A DNA stretch of 64,000 nt from Crocodylus rhombifer. Lineage: Eukaryota; Chordata; Crocodylia; Crocodylidae. Positions 33,510-45,394 of the stretch are shown here, piece by piece; positions within the stretch are counted from its first letter, which is position 1; every line of letters starts with the position of its first letter. A model generated the notes under the pieces. That model worked only from the letters and a program-made list of their open reading frames with translations, made no database searches and was not told the origin of the DNA. Location: contig JAVSML010024708.1 in NCBI GenBank assembly GCA_038503035.1, positions 1-64,000 on the forward strand, in the 5' to 3' direction. A program made the translations under genes and the position numbers.

Positions 33510-36500
33510 CCTTCTTAACCACTAAAGCCAGTACCTTTCCTCCTGGTAATGAGCATCATTCCCTGCAATCACTCTTTCAAGAAATGGGATTACGAAGCTA
33601 GTTGGGACAGGATTAGTCTGTCTGCCAAAAAGCAAAGAGGAGAAAATTTTCAGTGTCTGATGGGGGTGGAGTCTGTTCACAGAATCAGAAATAAAAATCT
33701 GATTTTTCACTGCACAGAAAGAAACCTGACAACTGAGAAGAGGGATTTGCTTCCATGAAAGGCAAATCTCACTGATATCCCTTTTTAGGTGCTTTTATGG
33801 TTATTCCTGACAATTGTGAAGAGGAATGTGCAAGGACACTGACAGAAAGATGATCTCTAGCTAAGGTAAGTCTTGTTTAAACGAGGGCACTGTAGAGTGA
33901 AAATCTCACTATTTATGTCTGGTACCATCAGACACATCCTAGGACCCCTCCTAGGTTCTGTCTGGGCCTTGTCAGGTGCCCATTGGGACAGGTGGGTGCT
34001 TTAGCATTTGGTGAGCACACATGGCCCCAGATGATGCCCCTTCTGGTTGGCTCTACCTGCATATGTGCAGGTGCATACGTGTGATGGCTGACAATGCCAC
34101 TGACAGCCCTGAAGTGTCCTGTCCTGCTCCCTGTGGATCTCACAGCAAGGTCTTGGTCTCCATCCCACCATGAAACAACTGTTTTAGAAAAGCTCTGAGC
34201 AGCAGAGACTGCTGGCTGTGAGTAACTCACCTGCACCATTTCCACCTCCCTGCTCAGTGATCAGCACGCTCTGTGAATGCTCGATGCGGCCCACAGACTC
34301 AGGGCCCCAGAAATATTGCAAGATTGGAAAGGAAAATATGGTAAAGAAGCAAGGCATTGCTCAAAGTAATGCTTTGTATACCATCCATTGTGGGGCAAAA
34401 TTTCTGCTGGGATAAGCACAGCACAAACCCAATTCCAGCCAGTGCATCCTAAAAAAGAAGACAGCACATGTTAACCTAACCTCTGCCATGGCAGAGCCCT
34501 TGCCTACCCTGCTTTTACCTCTGCCATGTTGGAGGATGTTCTTGCCTGCAATCTGGAAACTGGGGCTAAGCACTAATATATAGAAATTAAGTGATGAGCA
34601 AGGGTAGTTCTCTAAACCATCTGTCATATCAGGCAGCTCACTAGCTACCAGATCACAAGAAACACAGCAAATATTGCCATGTGGTGTTTGCAGCCAAGTG
34701 GCATGTAAAGGGATGCCCAGAAAGAATCTGAGATTCACTGGAAAAGGTGACACAGCTTGTGACTGTATTACTTGTCACACTGAACCTCTAACTGCAGGGA
34801 ATCCTAGGACATTTAGCAATGGGGGGAATCCCTTGCAGTACAGCTCCTGTGGAAGCTGCCCTTTCTAGGTACTGGAGACTGCAGAATGCGTCTATACTAC
34901 CTCCACAGGAATCCCAAGACTGCAACCAAGAAACCAGATGTGCCCACATGCTCCTGGCTTCTCACTGTGCCCCTTACTGTAACGTGTCCTGTGTTGACTT
35001 CCTGGCACATATGCTCTCAGAATTGCAGTATCAAGCACTATTGGGCACACCTGGTACCACTCTTTGGGCAACTACACAACTCTTCTTCAGCACATAAAAC
35101 CTGAAGAGGGCAAGAAATAGTTTAAAATTACCAGAAAAATGGTATCATTCACCTGTACTTGGATCCAGACCATGGGGTCCCTAACAGGCTAGATCTGGAT
35201 CTTAAGCAGTCTCATGGTCTATATCAAGACCAACAGCAGTGGGTCAAGTAGGGTAATGGGGGTTAACACAGCCATTGCTCACACTCCCCCATCATCAACC
35301 AGGCTGCAAAATTGGGAATTCAACCCAAATTCCTGGCCCTTCTGGGAGTCCCACAGGAGATGTCTTTGACACTCCTGGTATAGAGATATTCATAAATGTA
35401 GATTAGAGACTTGAATTTGAACCACGATAACTTCAGGTTCAGACATCATGCAGATCCTAAACGATTCTTCAGGTTTAGGTGCTAGGCCTGTGCCTCTTGT
35501 CTTGTCAGAGGAACGCTTACAGCCAAATGGAGTAAGTGTGGGAAACCCATGAGGGGAATCATGCAGACATTTCCTGCTATGGATTGTCCTATTGGAGGGA
35601 ATAATCTGACCCTGTTTGCATAAGCATTGATTTGGAAGAACAGTTGATGAAGGAGCTCGGATTTCTAGATTGGATGGTTCTGCCTGCCACAATTCCATTT
35701 TACTGTAGCTTATTTCAATGCATGATTTGCATTTCAAAATGTACCTACAGTGAATCCATCGGATAACATTAAATAGGAAGATGATTATATATGACCAGTA
35801 AATAAACAGGTAAAATGTCATACAGAATTGCTTTTGGAATAGAATTGTTGCAATCGTGTATGGAAAGAAAATAATAGAAGATTGAAAAGAAAAAAATGCT
35901 TTGTGCATTAATGACAAGCGTGTCTTCGTGGGACTGCAAATGTAACAGAGACATGAACATTGAGAAGTTCATTGCTTAAGACCCCTGTAATGAATGAGGA
36001 TAATGTCACGCATATATATGAAATGAAAATAAGGAAACTATCAGATAAACTTATTTAGCAAAATAAATTCTGACAGCCAGTTTCATCAGTTCCATAGCCC
36101 AATGTGGATTATAACATTTTTTCCCTCCAAAATTGGATATACAGAACAAAAATGTCTACAGAACTGTACTACAAATTCAGACTGATGTTATGGTGTCATC
36201 ACTATATACATATATTGTGAATTCTGTGTTTGTGAAAGATGCTGGCTTGATAGTTCTGCAGAATGGAGTCCTCTGCTCACAGCACAGTTAGACTGAAATT
36301 TCCAAGTGAGCAGTGCTCAGGGTGCCACAATTTTTGGGTGCACCATTTACATGGCTTATCAGGCTCTGATTTTGGGATGGGGGTTACTACTGAAAATCAG
36401 GACCCATTAATGTATCTCACAATTGATATTCAAATATGGAAGCATGCAAAAATCCCCAGTCACTTCTGAAAAATAGGAAGGCCTTAAAATTATGGGCAGC

Positions 36501-37690
36501 TGATATGGGCTTCCCTCATATAGCCTCACACACAGGAGATGAGCAGAGATTTTAGTTTCCATATTTAGTCATTAGATGTTCTGCCACCAGTATTGCTAGT
36601 TACTGTCTGTTGTGGAAGTATTTTTTATTTAGAAGTTGTTTGAGAAGAAGAGTTATTTTTAACATTTCAGTTTATAAGCATGTATAAGGGCATTTCACCT
36701 CATTAGCTCAAATCGGCTTAATGCTTGCCAAACAGGTTATTATTCTAAAACAACTTGTCCTTTGCAGCCCTGAGAGCCTTCTGTTTCACCTCACTCAGAA
36801 TGCTGAACCTTGTACTGCAGTTAATTAGCATTTGATGACTGGTTTATTGGTATTTCTTTTGCTCGAGTGCATATTATAAATTTTGGTTAGGAAACTTGAC
36901 AGTACTATTGAAAGGCAAACTCCAGTTATGTTTTTTCACCTCCAATACCACAGTCACTTGACAACTGTAGCTGTCTTCTAAACAAGACAGAAACAAGTAG
37001 AAAAGCAATGTCATCATCAGATATCCATGCTGCTCCCCAGGATGTGAAGTATTCTCTTCTGTAATTTTCCATGCTAGATCAGAGCAGCAAATTCAAATTC
37101 AAATTGCAGCTTACGGGGTTGAAAAAGTCTGATGGTAGCTTGAAGACGTATCACATCTGAGATCTGAGACAGCCTAGAAATGGTTCCTTTACTTTTAATC
37201 TGTTTGTGTTACCACTTGTATGAATTTGGTTTTCAGAGAGCCTCTCTCAGCCTTTGATGTAGAATAGAGACATAGCTAAGATATGTATTAACTTTTCTTT
37301 AATTGTATGAAAAATTATGATCTTACATACTTCACATTCAGAAACAAAAAAGGAAATATCTTCCTAGGAGACATTTCTACTTTACGATGAAATATATCAT
37401 TTACCAGGGACTATCAAAAAATAAGTCAGGAAAATGCTGCAAAAACTCAAGGAACAAACTTAAAAGAGTAGTCCAAGGCCAACAATAAAATAATATATGT
37501 AGATTTCTTTGAGGGTTTACACAAGTTACATGTTTTGCATGATAAGCCCCTGAAGTTGCTTTACAGCCATGACATAATACACGTTCACAGTTGCAAAGCG
37601 CTTTAAAAATAGCCAATCGCCTAAAAAAAATTATCTTTCAATAAATCAGTCATTAGCTGAAGGTGCTCTAAAGCAGAGTGTCTTAGGGAA
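33510..37690. other. No recognisable feature
   Basis: Mostly AT-rich intron. The longest open frame (35390-35917 minus, 175 codons) has a hydrophobic N-terminal half and no recognisable domain. Its region contains decayed AGATCTGGATC- and CAGGTTCAGA-type words that may be an old repeat. Nothing else is identifiable. Confidence 0.4.
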
Positions 37691-37782
37691 TCTCTGTTCA
37701 GGTTCCTAGTGAGGGTTAAGTGTGGGTGATTCTGCCTGCATCCCATGTGCCTTTGCAGAACCGAGCTGGTGCTTTCCATGAT

Positions 37783-38098
37783 GTCCAGGGGCTGTCACAG
37801 AAGAGAGTCTCTTCCTCGTGCAGCAGGGAGAGAAGGAAAGGGGAAGGTGGGGGAAGTTACCCCTGCCGGGGTAACCCCTGCCCCAGTTCTGGCCACGGCA
37901 AAGTCCAGCTGGCATCTACGTTCTGCCACTGTCAAGAGACCTGGCCAGGGGGCCGGGGAAGGGAGCTCCTGTAGCCTCACAGGCCCAGATTGGCTCCCCA
38001 CAAGACCCCAGCTGGGGTACCTTCCCCCAACCCGCTTCCCTCTCCTCCTGCTGCACAGGGAAGAGATTCTCTCTTTTCTGTGACAGCCCCTGGGGGCA
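37783..38098. repeat. GC-rich inverted repeat, arms about 80 bp
   Basis: The left arm at 37783-37860 starts CCAGGGGCTGTCACAGAA. It pairs with the right arm at about 38015-38098, which ends TTCTGTGACAGCCCCTGG. The arms share GTGCAGCAGG and GGGGGAAG words in the same order, with a few indels. The loop is about 150 bp. It is probably an old foldback transposon; its outer limits are unclear. Confidence 0.7.
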
Positions 38099-38515
38099 CA
38101 GAGGAGACTCCTGGCCCAGCCTGGCTCCCTCATGGCCAGGGTAGCTGGGTGGGGCCCATGAGGCTGGGGAGGGAGGGTCTTCCTTCCCCCACCTATCATC
38201 CAAACCTCTTGACAGATGCATATAACTGCTGGTTGGGCTTTGTTGCAGCCGGAGCTGGGGTGGGAGGGCAAGGGGGCTGAAGAGAGGGGCAGTTTGGAAG
38301 CCTCCTGGGAGGCTGTTGGAGTGTCCCTGCATGCTGGCCAGTGCCAGCAGGTTCAAGCTCCCCAACCCACCCCTGAATGCAACTAGTGAACATCTGTTAG
38401 GTTCAGGGATGCCCTAACTCATGGCGCTTTGTGCAAAACACCATGTTTGTTGTTGCCTTAGCTTGGGGTATAAAATTATGGTATATAATCCATCTACTTC
38501 ATGGCAGTCCACTTC

Positions 38516-38695
38516 ATTTGTTACTTCTGCAAATAAAAAGATTGTTTGCATCTTTCTTCTAATTCCTTAAAATTTGTGAGCCCCTGCCATGAAGTAGGCA
38601 GGTTACAGACTACTTCATGGCAGGGGATCACATATTTTAGGGAATTAGAGGAAAAATGCAAACATCTGATTTATATGTTTGCAGAGATAATACAA
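38516..38695. repeat. Long hairpin (foldback MITE-like), arms about 80 bp
   Basis: A perfect 17-bp core, CCCCTGCCATGAAGTAG (38581-38597), is inverted as CTACTTCATGGCAGGGG (38610-38626) around a 12-base loop. Pairing continues outward with few mismatches. GTTTGCATCTTTCTTCTAAT on the left opposes ATTAGAGGAAAAATGCAAAC on the right. Further out, TTGTTACTTCTGCAAA opposes TTTGCAGAGATAATACAA. A third CTACTTCATGGCAG lies at 38494-38507. Confidence 0.85.
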
Positions 38696-40496
38696 CGCCA
38701 GAAATTAAGAATAATAGTATGGTGGTTATATTTCTAACTGAGAAGCAATATAAAAGACAGTACACTTTGATGTTCTTTTTATGGGCCAAATCAGAAATAC
38801 TGACTCTCAATTTAAATACTCTGCAGTTTATAAAAATGGCACCCAGTGTTTCTGCACTCTATGTTTCATGCTTTGCAGTTTTTAGCAGTGAATTGCTAAG
38901 CTCCAATTAACTATATTCTCAATATGATGTGCCCTACAAATTGAAAACTCTACTTATATACAATCAGGAGATTTAGATTGCTTTTGACTGGATTAAAAAA
39001 CAACTACATAATTACACACATTTTTTTATTCCTGACTAAATAGATTGGCATAGAGAGAACTCCGTTTCATTCCATATTTACATGGTAGTACATACATGCG
39101 CAAGCATACATATGTTTCTCCTGCAAGTAAGAACTTAATTTGTATTGATCTTGAGTAAACCTTTATATTACCTTCTACTCAATTTAAAAATAAGATATGA
39201 AGAATCAACGGATGCTCAGTGTCAGCCTGCAATGTGACCTTGCACATGAAATTATTAGTATGTGGCTCCATCTACACATTACACTTCGAGTTAATTATGC
39301 CTTAAGTGATCACCTGACCACACTTTCAATCAATTAATGGCACGATAAAAAAAGAAAAGATATGAAGTTATTCCACAAAATATAGAAATCATAGAAAATT
39401 AGGGTTGGAAGGGACCTCAGGAGATCATCTAGTCCGACCTCCTGCTCAAAGCAGAATCATCTCCAACTAGGTCAGGCTGGGCAAAATTCGGTCTGCGGGC
39501 TGGATACGGCCTGCCAGGCTGTTCTTTTTAGCCCACAGGGCCCCTAAAAAATGACAAGGTGTCAGTGACAGTAGGACCTAAGGGGAGCTGGCTGCAGGAC
39601 CTAGGGGTGGCAAGACCCAGCAGCTGCAGCAGCAAGGCCCACCTGGTGCCACCCCCACCCCCCACCCCCTCCAGTTCCCAACCAGAGCCCTCTCCCTAGC
39701 AGAGGCTTCTGGCCTGGCAATCCTGGGGCTGTCCCCCACTTCCATCTGGGAAAGTCAGCTAAGAAGGGGGGAGGGGGGAGTGAGGTAGGGGCAGACTGCA
39801 GGTGATTGCCCCACTCCTTGAGTACTGCGGTCAAGGGATGCAGTCAGGAACCATGTGGTGCTGGAGCAACTGGTGGTTGGGCAGGGGGTGGGGAGGAGCC
39901 GGGGTGGCGGGCAGGACAGTGTGGAAATAGCAGCTACAGGCAGGGGGGGGATGTGGCAGTGAGCAGGCACATGGGAGCGTAGCAGCAACTGGGCAGGAGT
40001 GTGGGACCTGCACCACTATCCCAGGGCCAGTGCCAGCAGGGACTCAGGGCAAGGCAGCAGCAGCACAGGGTCTAGGCTGGCAGGGGCTCTATGGAGCCAG
40101 GCGGGCTCCCCCCTTCTCCCCACTGCTGCAGCTCAGCCCAACTCCATAAAGCCCCTGCCAGCCTGGGCACAGTTGCTGCCACTTGCCACCAACCTGTAGC
40201 TGCCATTTTCCTGCTTCCCTGCCCACCACCCCTACTCCTCCCCACCCTTCTGCAGGCCACTCTGGCTTCACTTGGTTCCCGACTGCATCGGTGGAGTGCA
40301 GGACTCAGCAGGACCAGTTTGGCTGGCTCTGTGCAGTGCCATGCAATACAGCTGGGATGTGATACTGGAGCAGCGGGCATAGGGGGACAGGGAAGCAGCA
40401 GGAGAAGGGCAGCAGTAGCAGATGAGGGGAAGTGGCGGCAAGCAGAAGCACAGGGCCTGTGCTGGTACCCTGGGGCCAGGAGCAGGGCTAGGAGTA

Positions 40497-40520
40497 GGTG
40501 TGTGTGTCTGTCTGTGTGTG
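40497..40520 (+). repeat. (TG)n/(TCTG)n microsatellite
   Basis: A run of GTGTGTGTGTCTGTCTGTGTG inside the second hAT-like element. Confidence 0.9.
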
Positions 40521-40589
40521 TACAGTGAGGGAGGGAGAGAGATATCGTGTGTATCTGTGTCTGTTTGTAGGGGGAGTCCCACATGAACA

Positions 40590-40930
40590 CACCCCACTGT
40601 ACACATGTACCCACAACCCCCTTGCACTGTCATACATGCAGACCCGCTACACCACAGCCACAGCCACCCTCCCCCTCCACACATGCCACAACCCTCCCCA
40701 GCCACCCTCCCCCCCAGACTCACAGCCCCCACAAACCGCATACGCATCCCACCTCACATATCCACACACCTCCATATGCTCCCTCACCCCACATACACAC
40801 CCCCAGCCCCATACACACCCAGACCCACCACACCTATCCACCCCAGGAAATCCCCCTCACCCCCCCCCACACTCTACATACCCACACACCCACATCCCCC
40901 TACAACCATATACCCACCCACTCAAACCAC
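40590..40930 (+). repeat. C/A-rich low-complexity tract
   Basis: Nearly G-free CACACC, CCCACA and ACCCC words run for over 300 bases within the hAT-like element. Open frames here in several phases give Pro/Thr/His-rich peptides only because of composition. Confidence 0.9.
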
Positions 40931-42474
40931 CACAAATATAAAAGAGTAAGACTTCATTTTAAACTATTGTGGAGACACCTCTATGTACACTACACAAACG
41001 CATGTAAATCAGAACAAAATATGTTCTGAAATCAAATTAATGAATGTTGTAGCAGATGTTTGATTTTTAGAATATAATTTGGTATTTTTCTGGTTCTGAG
41101 ATGGCAAACCCGTTTGCTGAAAGGAGTACTCCCAGGGCAAGAGAAGGGACTTCTGGTGGCAAAGGTCATGGGTTAGGGGGCAGGACTTCCAGTCCCAAGA
41201 TGGCAACCGGGGGCAGGGCACCTATCAAGGGATGGGGCCACCCATGTGGCCATGAATGCTGCATACCCCACAGAGGCTGGGGGGTCACAGTTAGCTCCTG
41301 CAGGCGGCGGTACGGTCAGCGGCAGAAGCATAGCAAAGGCAAGTGGGGAACAGCTGCAGTGCAGTTGGTGGCAGGGGGGATGGGGGATGGTGAGCACTGA
41401 CCAGTGGTTGGTGACTACCTGCAGACACACCACCGGCAGTGTTGACACTGGCCAACAGTGATCGTGGGCTGCCTGCAGACGCTGCTGGCGGTGTTGGCAG
41501 TAAGGGAGAAGGGGTGGCAAGTGGCGGTGGTGCCTTTTCGCAGGGGGTGCACTGCCACGGTCAGGGGGTGCATGTGCACCCACATGCACCTCCTAAGCAT
41601 CACCAATGCATGCAACCCTCAACAGCTTGTACAAACTCGGTAAGTGGCCCTTCAACTGTAATAACTGCCTGTCTCTGAACTAGATTATCCCAGCCAAAGC
41701 TTTGTCTAGCTGGGTCTTGAAAACTTTCAAGGATGGAGATTCTATCATCTCTCTGAGTAAACTGTTCCAGTGTTTTCTACCCTTCTAGTGAGAAAATCCT
41801 TCCTAATATCTAACCTAAACTTCCCTTGCTGTAACTTGAGACCATTGCTCCTTGTTTTGTCATCTGCCACTACTGAGAACAGTCTAGCTCCATCCTCTGT
41901 GGAACCTCTCTTCAGGTACTTGAAGGCTGCTATTAAATCCCCTATCAGTCTTCTTTTCTCTAAACTAAATAAGCCCAGTTCCCTCAGCCTCTCCTCTTAC
42001 AGCCCTAAGCACGGTTATCCAAGGCATGCCTCCCTCCTTAACACAGTCCTCTGGGCTTTCACTCTCAGCACTGTTATCCTGGGTGTGCATCCCTTTTCAG
42101 CATGTGCTCCCTGCTCTGAACAGTTTTCTTGGCCTCTTCTTTATAAGTCATGTACCCCATCCCCATCCCCATTTTTGTTGCCTTCCGCTGGACTCTCTCC
42201 AATTTCTCCACATCCTTTCTGTAGTGGGGGCCCAAAACTGAACACAGTATGGCCTCCCCAGTTCTGAATAGAGGGGAATAACAACTTCCCTAATCCTAAT
42301 CACCCTTTTCTCCTCCAAGTGCTTAGAAATGGATTCCTCGAGGTTCTTCATGATTTTTCCAGGGACTTTGGTGAGGCTGATTGGTCTATAGTTCTCTGGA
42401 TCCTCCTTTTTCGCTTTCTTAAATATGGGCACTATGCTTGCCCTTTTGCAATCATCCAGGACCTCTCAAATTTA

Positions 42475-44400
42475 TACGTTACAACTTTGTATCTGCTTCC
42501 TATCACACCATTAACTGAACATGTGGCCAGGGGCTCCTGGGGCTTGGAGCCCTGTCAGCTGATCAGAGCTCCCTGTTGGGGAGTCCCAGGTACATCCCTG
42601 ATCCTGGGAGATCCCAGCTGACAGGTTTTTCAGCTGCTGTTGGAAGATAGCATTAGCTTCAGTCTCCCAGCTGTGGGGAGCTCAGGTCAGCTTATGAGGC
42701 CATTAAGGTGCAGGAGGAGGATCAAGCTCCTGCTGCACCAGTAGTAAGGCGTACTGGGATCCCATGTGGCATGGTAGGAAGCATGAATGTGTGGACCATG
42801 CATTAGATCCTATTGTGCCTTTACTTGCATGTGTAGAAGGACCCTGTAGTAACTTTGATTAAATTTAAATAAGAAAACTTCGGTAAAATGTTCTAGATAA
42901 CAGTAGAATAAAATATCACATAACTGAACATCTGTGTATCCATAGCCTCTGACAGATTAGTTAGTGTGCATGCACACCATGGTGTGCTTTGCTTATACAC
43001 AACAGCAACCTGAGAGGGGGAGGAAATTTGTTTGGAAAGCTCCTGGTGGGGACAAGATGGGGAGCAAGGAGAAGTACTTACCCAAAAAGTACCTCATATA
43101 CTGGTCCCTGCTGTTCCTTACCCCTTCCTCCTCCTACTCTCCCTTTTTGTACAAGTCTCCTTTCTGTGCAAAGGTCAGGGGAACAGCTTCTTCAGCCAGG
43201 TGGAGCTCAGAGCTTACTTGTCACAGGCAGCAGGGTTTACAGAGGGATTACAGTCTTGCCAGCAGCTCTTCAGCTCCCCAGCTCCTCTGGCTGTCAGAGG
43301 AAGTTCCCAGGGCAGTTTTTTTGCCCTTTGGATAGCTTGCCCTGTGAATGTGAAACAGGTCACATGGCCTGCCAGTTTCCATTGCTTGATGAAAATAATA
43401 TCTGCCAGGGGCCTATAAAATATAGCTTGTAAGTGAATGGGTTACAAATATTACAAGAACTTAGAAACACATTAAATTACCAAAGTTGATGATTTTCAAG
43501 TAGGACAAATTGGAAAATTGGGCAGTGTAACACCTCTTTTGGGCTAACTGCCATATTTTTCATACAGCCTAAATGAGGGACAGTTGCAAAGCTGGCAAAC
43601 GGTACTGTTTTTTTATTTTTAAACAAGATAGCATAAAGTAATTCATCATGATGATAATAGAAGGGACTCATTCATTTCATAGGAACAAAACAAAGGTGAT
43701 GAAATAAGGGTTTAACCATCTGTAGTACAATACAATTTACTGGCTCTGATCCGGATCAGCGTCCTACTGAATCGCTGCGAATCAAAAGGCAATCTTTATC
43801 TCCCCACCCAAAAACCCCAAACATAGATATTATGAATTTTAAATGGAAAGCACATGGGAAAGAAGAGATTAGGAATGAGTTTGGGTTATAATTTTTATGA
43901 TATTTGTCTAATATTTGACAGAAGTTTATTAATAATGCTATTTAAAAATAATATAACATTCTGTCTTAAGAATCTAATCTCATTTCATGCACGTATCACT
44001 GGAAGAGTTTGCTAAGGTTTTGTTGACATGTTATCAGTGTTGCAGTTCTCCATGAGTATGGAAGACATGATGAAACTGCTGTATCTTACTGGAAACATTT
44101 GAAAACTGGTGTAACCCAGTGCTGGAAAAGTGTTATTTTTCATCCTGTTTAGCTCAGGGTAAAGTTCTGTAGAAGCAAACTCAACTAACTTTACTCTTTC
44201 TTTTGGACATTAATACTTTGGGAAGATTTTGATTTTTTATCAGTTTTTCAAAATTATTTAGCATCAGTTAATGTACTTTAATGTCAAATTCCAATCATGT
44301 CCTGCTTGTCAGTGCAGGGAGAGCCCAGGACATGATTCCGGACTATCTTCACACAGTAAGTTGAAAGTTGGGTGTCTTGACTGACTCGGCAACCACATCA
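42475..44400. other. No recognisable gene; mixed intronic sequence
   Basis: 42520-42830 is a GC-richer patch that may be an old element. 42960-43430 holds overlapping open frames without domains. 43430-44400 is AT-rich. No borders or families were identified. Confidence 0.4.
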
Positions 44401-44410
44401 AGGCTCAATG

Positions 44411-44421
44411 CCCCCCCCCCC
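44411..44421 (+). repeat. Poly-C run
   Basis: An uninterrupted run of C just before the minisatellite. Confidence 0.95.
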
Positions 44422-44446
44422 GCTTTGGTGCCCAGAGCTGGCTGAC

Positions 44447-44691
44447 AATCAGCTGATCATTGGCAGGATTGGACCATACCAGGGCCTGAACCATCCTTTG
44501 TGCTGTCCTGATCCAGCCAAAAATCAGCTAGCTGCTGGTTGTCAGGGACTGCAGTGGGGCTCCAGCCCTAGTGCAGTCCCTATCCTACCAAAGATCAGCT
44601 GATTGTTGGCTGGCAATGACTGTACCAGGGCCAGTTTAAGACCTGGTTCTGTCCTGAACCTATGGAAAATCAGCTGATTGTTGGCTACCAG
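44447..44691 (+). repeat. Minisatellite, about 75-bp unit, 3.3 copies
   Basis: Units start at 44447, 44522, 44593 and 44668 (partial), each with an AATCAGCTGATTGTTGGCTG-like phrase whose first part is palindromic. Each full unit then carries AGGGMCTGnACC-like and GTCCTGAWCC-like words. Lengths are 75, 71 and 75 bases. Divergence between units indicates age. Confidence 0.85.
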
Positions 44692-44987
44692 AGGCCTAAG
44701 AGTAATAACTTATTGGACAGTCATAATTTTTGCCTAATATAAAGTCACACAAAAATCTTATTTAAATGTAATAATAATATAATCATTACATGATGCATAT
44801 TATATACCATAATAATAAATATGTAATAAATAAACATGCAGTCCTGATCTGTGATTTAAGAAAAAATTGAGTCCATCTCTTTGATAATGGTCCTTACATT
44901 ATTATTTCTATTTCTTTGTTGTTGTTTCTGAGTTTAGTTTTAAATTAAAATTTAAAAAATTCAGTCTTCAGGTTACAAAATCAGGTA

Positions 44988-45391
44988 CAGGCAACCTGCT
45001 GCTTAGCACTCATGCCCGCCTGCCCACTCACCATTTCTCACTGCTACAGCTTCTCTCTAATCCCCACCCCTCCTGCCTGCTGCTCCAGCACCACATGCCA
45101 GCCTGGGACCTGCACTCCTGCTACCCTGCCCTGAGCCCCTGCTGGCCCTGGCCCTGGGGCGCTGGCACACGCCCCACGCTCAAGCCCACCTGCACACTTG
45201 CTGTCACTCACTGCTTCTTGCCACGGCTGCTGCTGCTTCTCCTCACCACCACCTCCCTAACCTGGCAAAACTCGCTGATTCCACCAAGTGCTATAAAGAA
45301 ACTAGCTGAGCACTCAGTGGAATCAGGTATTCATTTGAAATGAGCACTATAGTGAAATAGCACTAAGTGAAACTATGCTAAGCAGGGGTTG
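44988..45391. mobile_element. TA-flanked inverted-repeat element (404 bp)
   Basis: The left end CAGGCAACCTGCTGCTTAGC and right end GCTAAGCAGGGGTTG are approximate inverted repeats, each bordered by TA (44986-44987 and 45392-45393). This suggests a Tc1/mariner- or pogo-type MITE. The interior is C-rich with no transposase; the right part repeats AGCACTATAGTG/AGCACTAAGTG words. Confidence 0.6.
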
Positions 45392-45394
45392 TAA

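Larger units (their letters stand above)
39473..41677 (+). mobile_element. hAT-like non-autonomous element, copy 2 (2.2 kb)
   Basis: The left end CAGGCTGGGCAAAATTCGGT and right end AATAACTGCCTGTCTCTG are inverted. Target duplications with one mismatch flank them, aactaggt (39465-39472) and aactagat (41678-41685). It shares with the copy at 11076-12519 the GTCAGTGACAGTAGGACC-type start, the C/A-rich tract and the GGCCCTTCAACTGTAATAA-type end, but is 760 bp longer. The extra length lies mainly in GC-rich, low-complexity interior sequence. No transposase is present. Confidence 0.87.
39390..42470 (-). mobile_element. CR1 LINE, minus strand, interrupted by a hAT-like element
   Basis: The 3' end lies at 39390-39472 (AGGGTTGGAAGGGACCTCAG, then TCATCTAGTCCGACCTCCTG). 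The ORF2 tail and part of the reverse transcriptase follow at 41678-42470. The minus frame 42148-42432 shows FKKAKKEDPENYRPISLT and then jumps from KRVIRI straight to REVVIPLYSELGRPYCVQFW. This copy has therefore lost the catalytic RT core by internal deletion. Stops and frameshifts occur elsewhere. The two pieces are contiguous CR1 once 39473-41677 is removed. Confidence 0.9.

Noticed and set aside
35390..35917. 175-codon minus-strand open frame
   Set aside because: No recognisable domain, no splice or promoter context, and an AT-rich hydrophobic first half. Chance or an old repeat is more likely.
40498..41029. Three overlapping plus-strand frames of 114-148 codons
   Set aside because: They are Pro/His/Thr-rich translations of a C/A low-complexity tract in all phases, not genes.
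44447..44691. CRISPR-like spaced repeats
   Set aside because: The unit is a contiguous 75-bp tandem without separate spacers, in a vertebrate intron.
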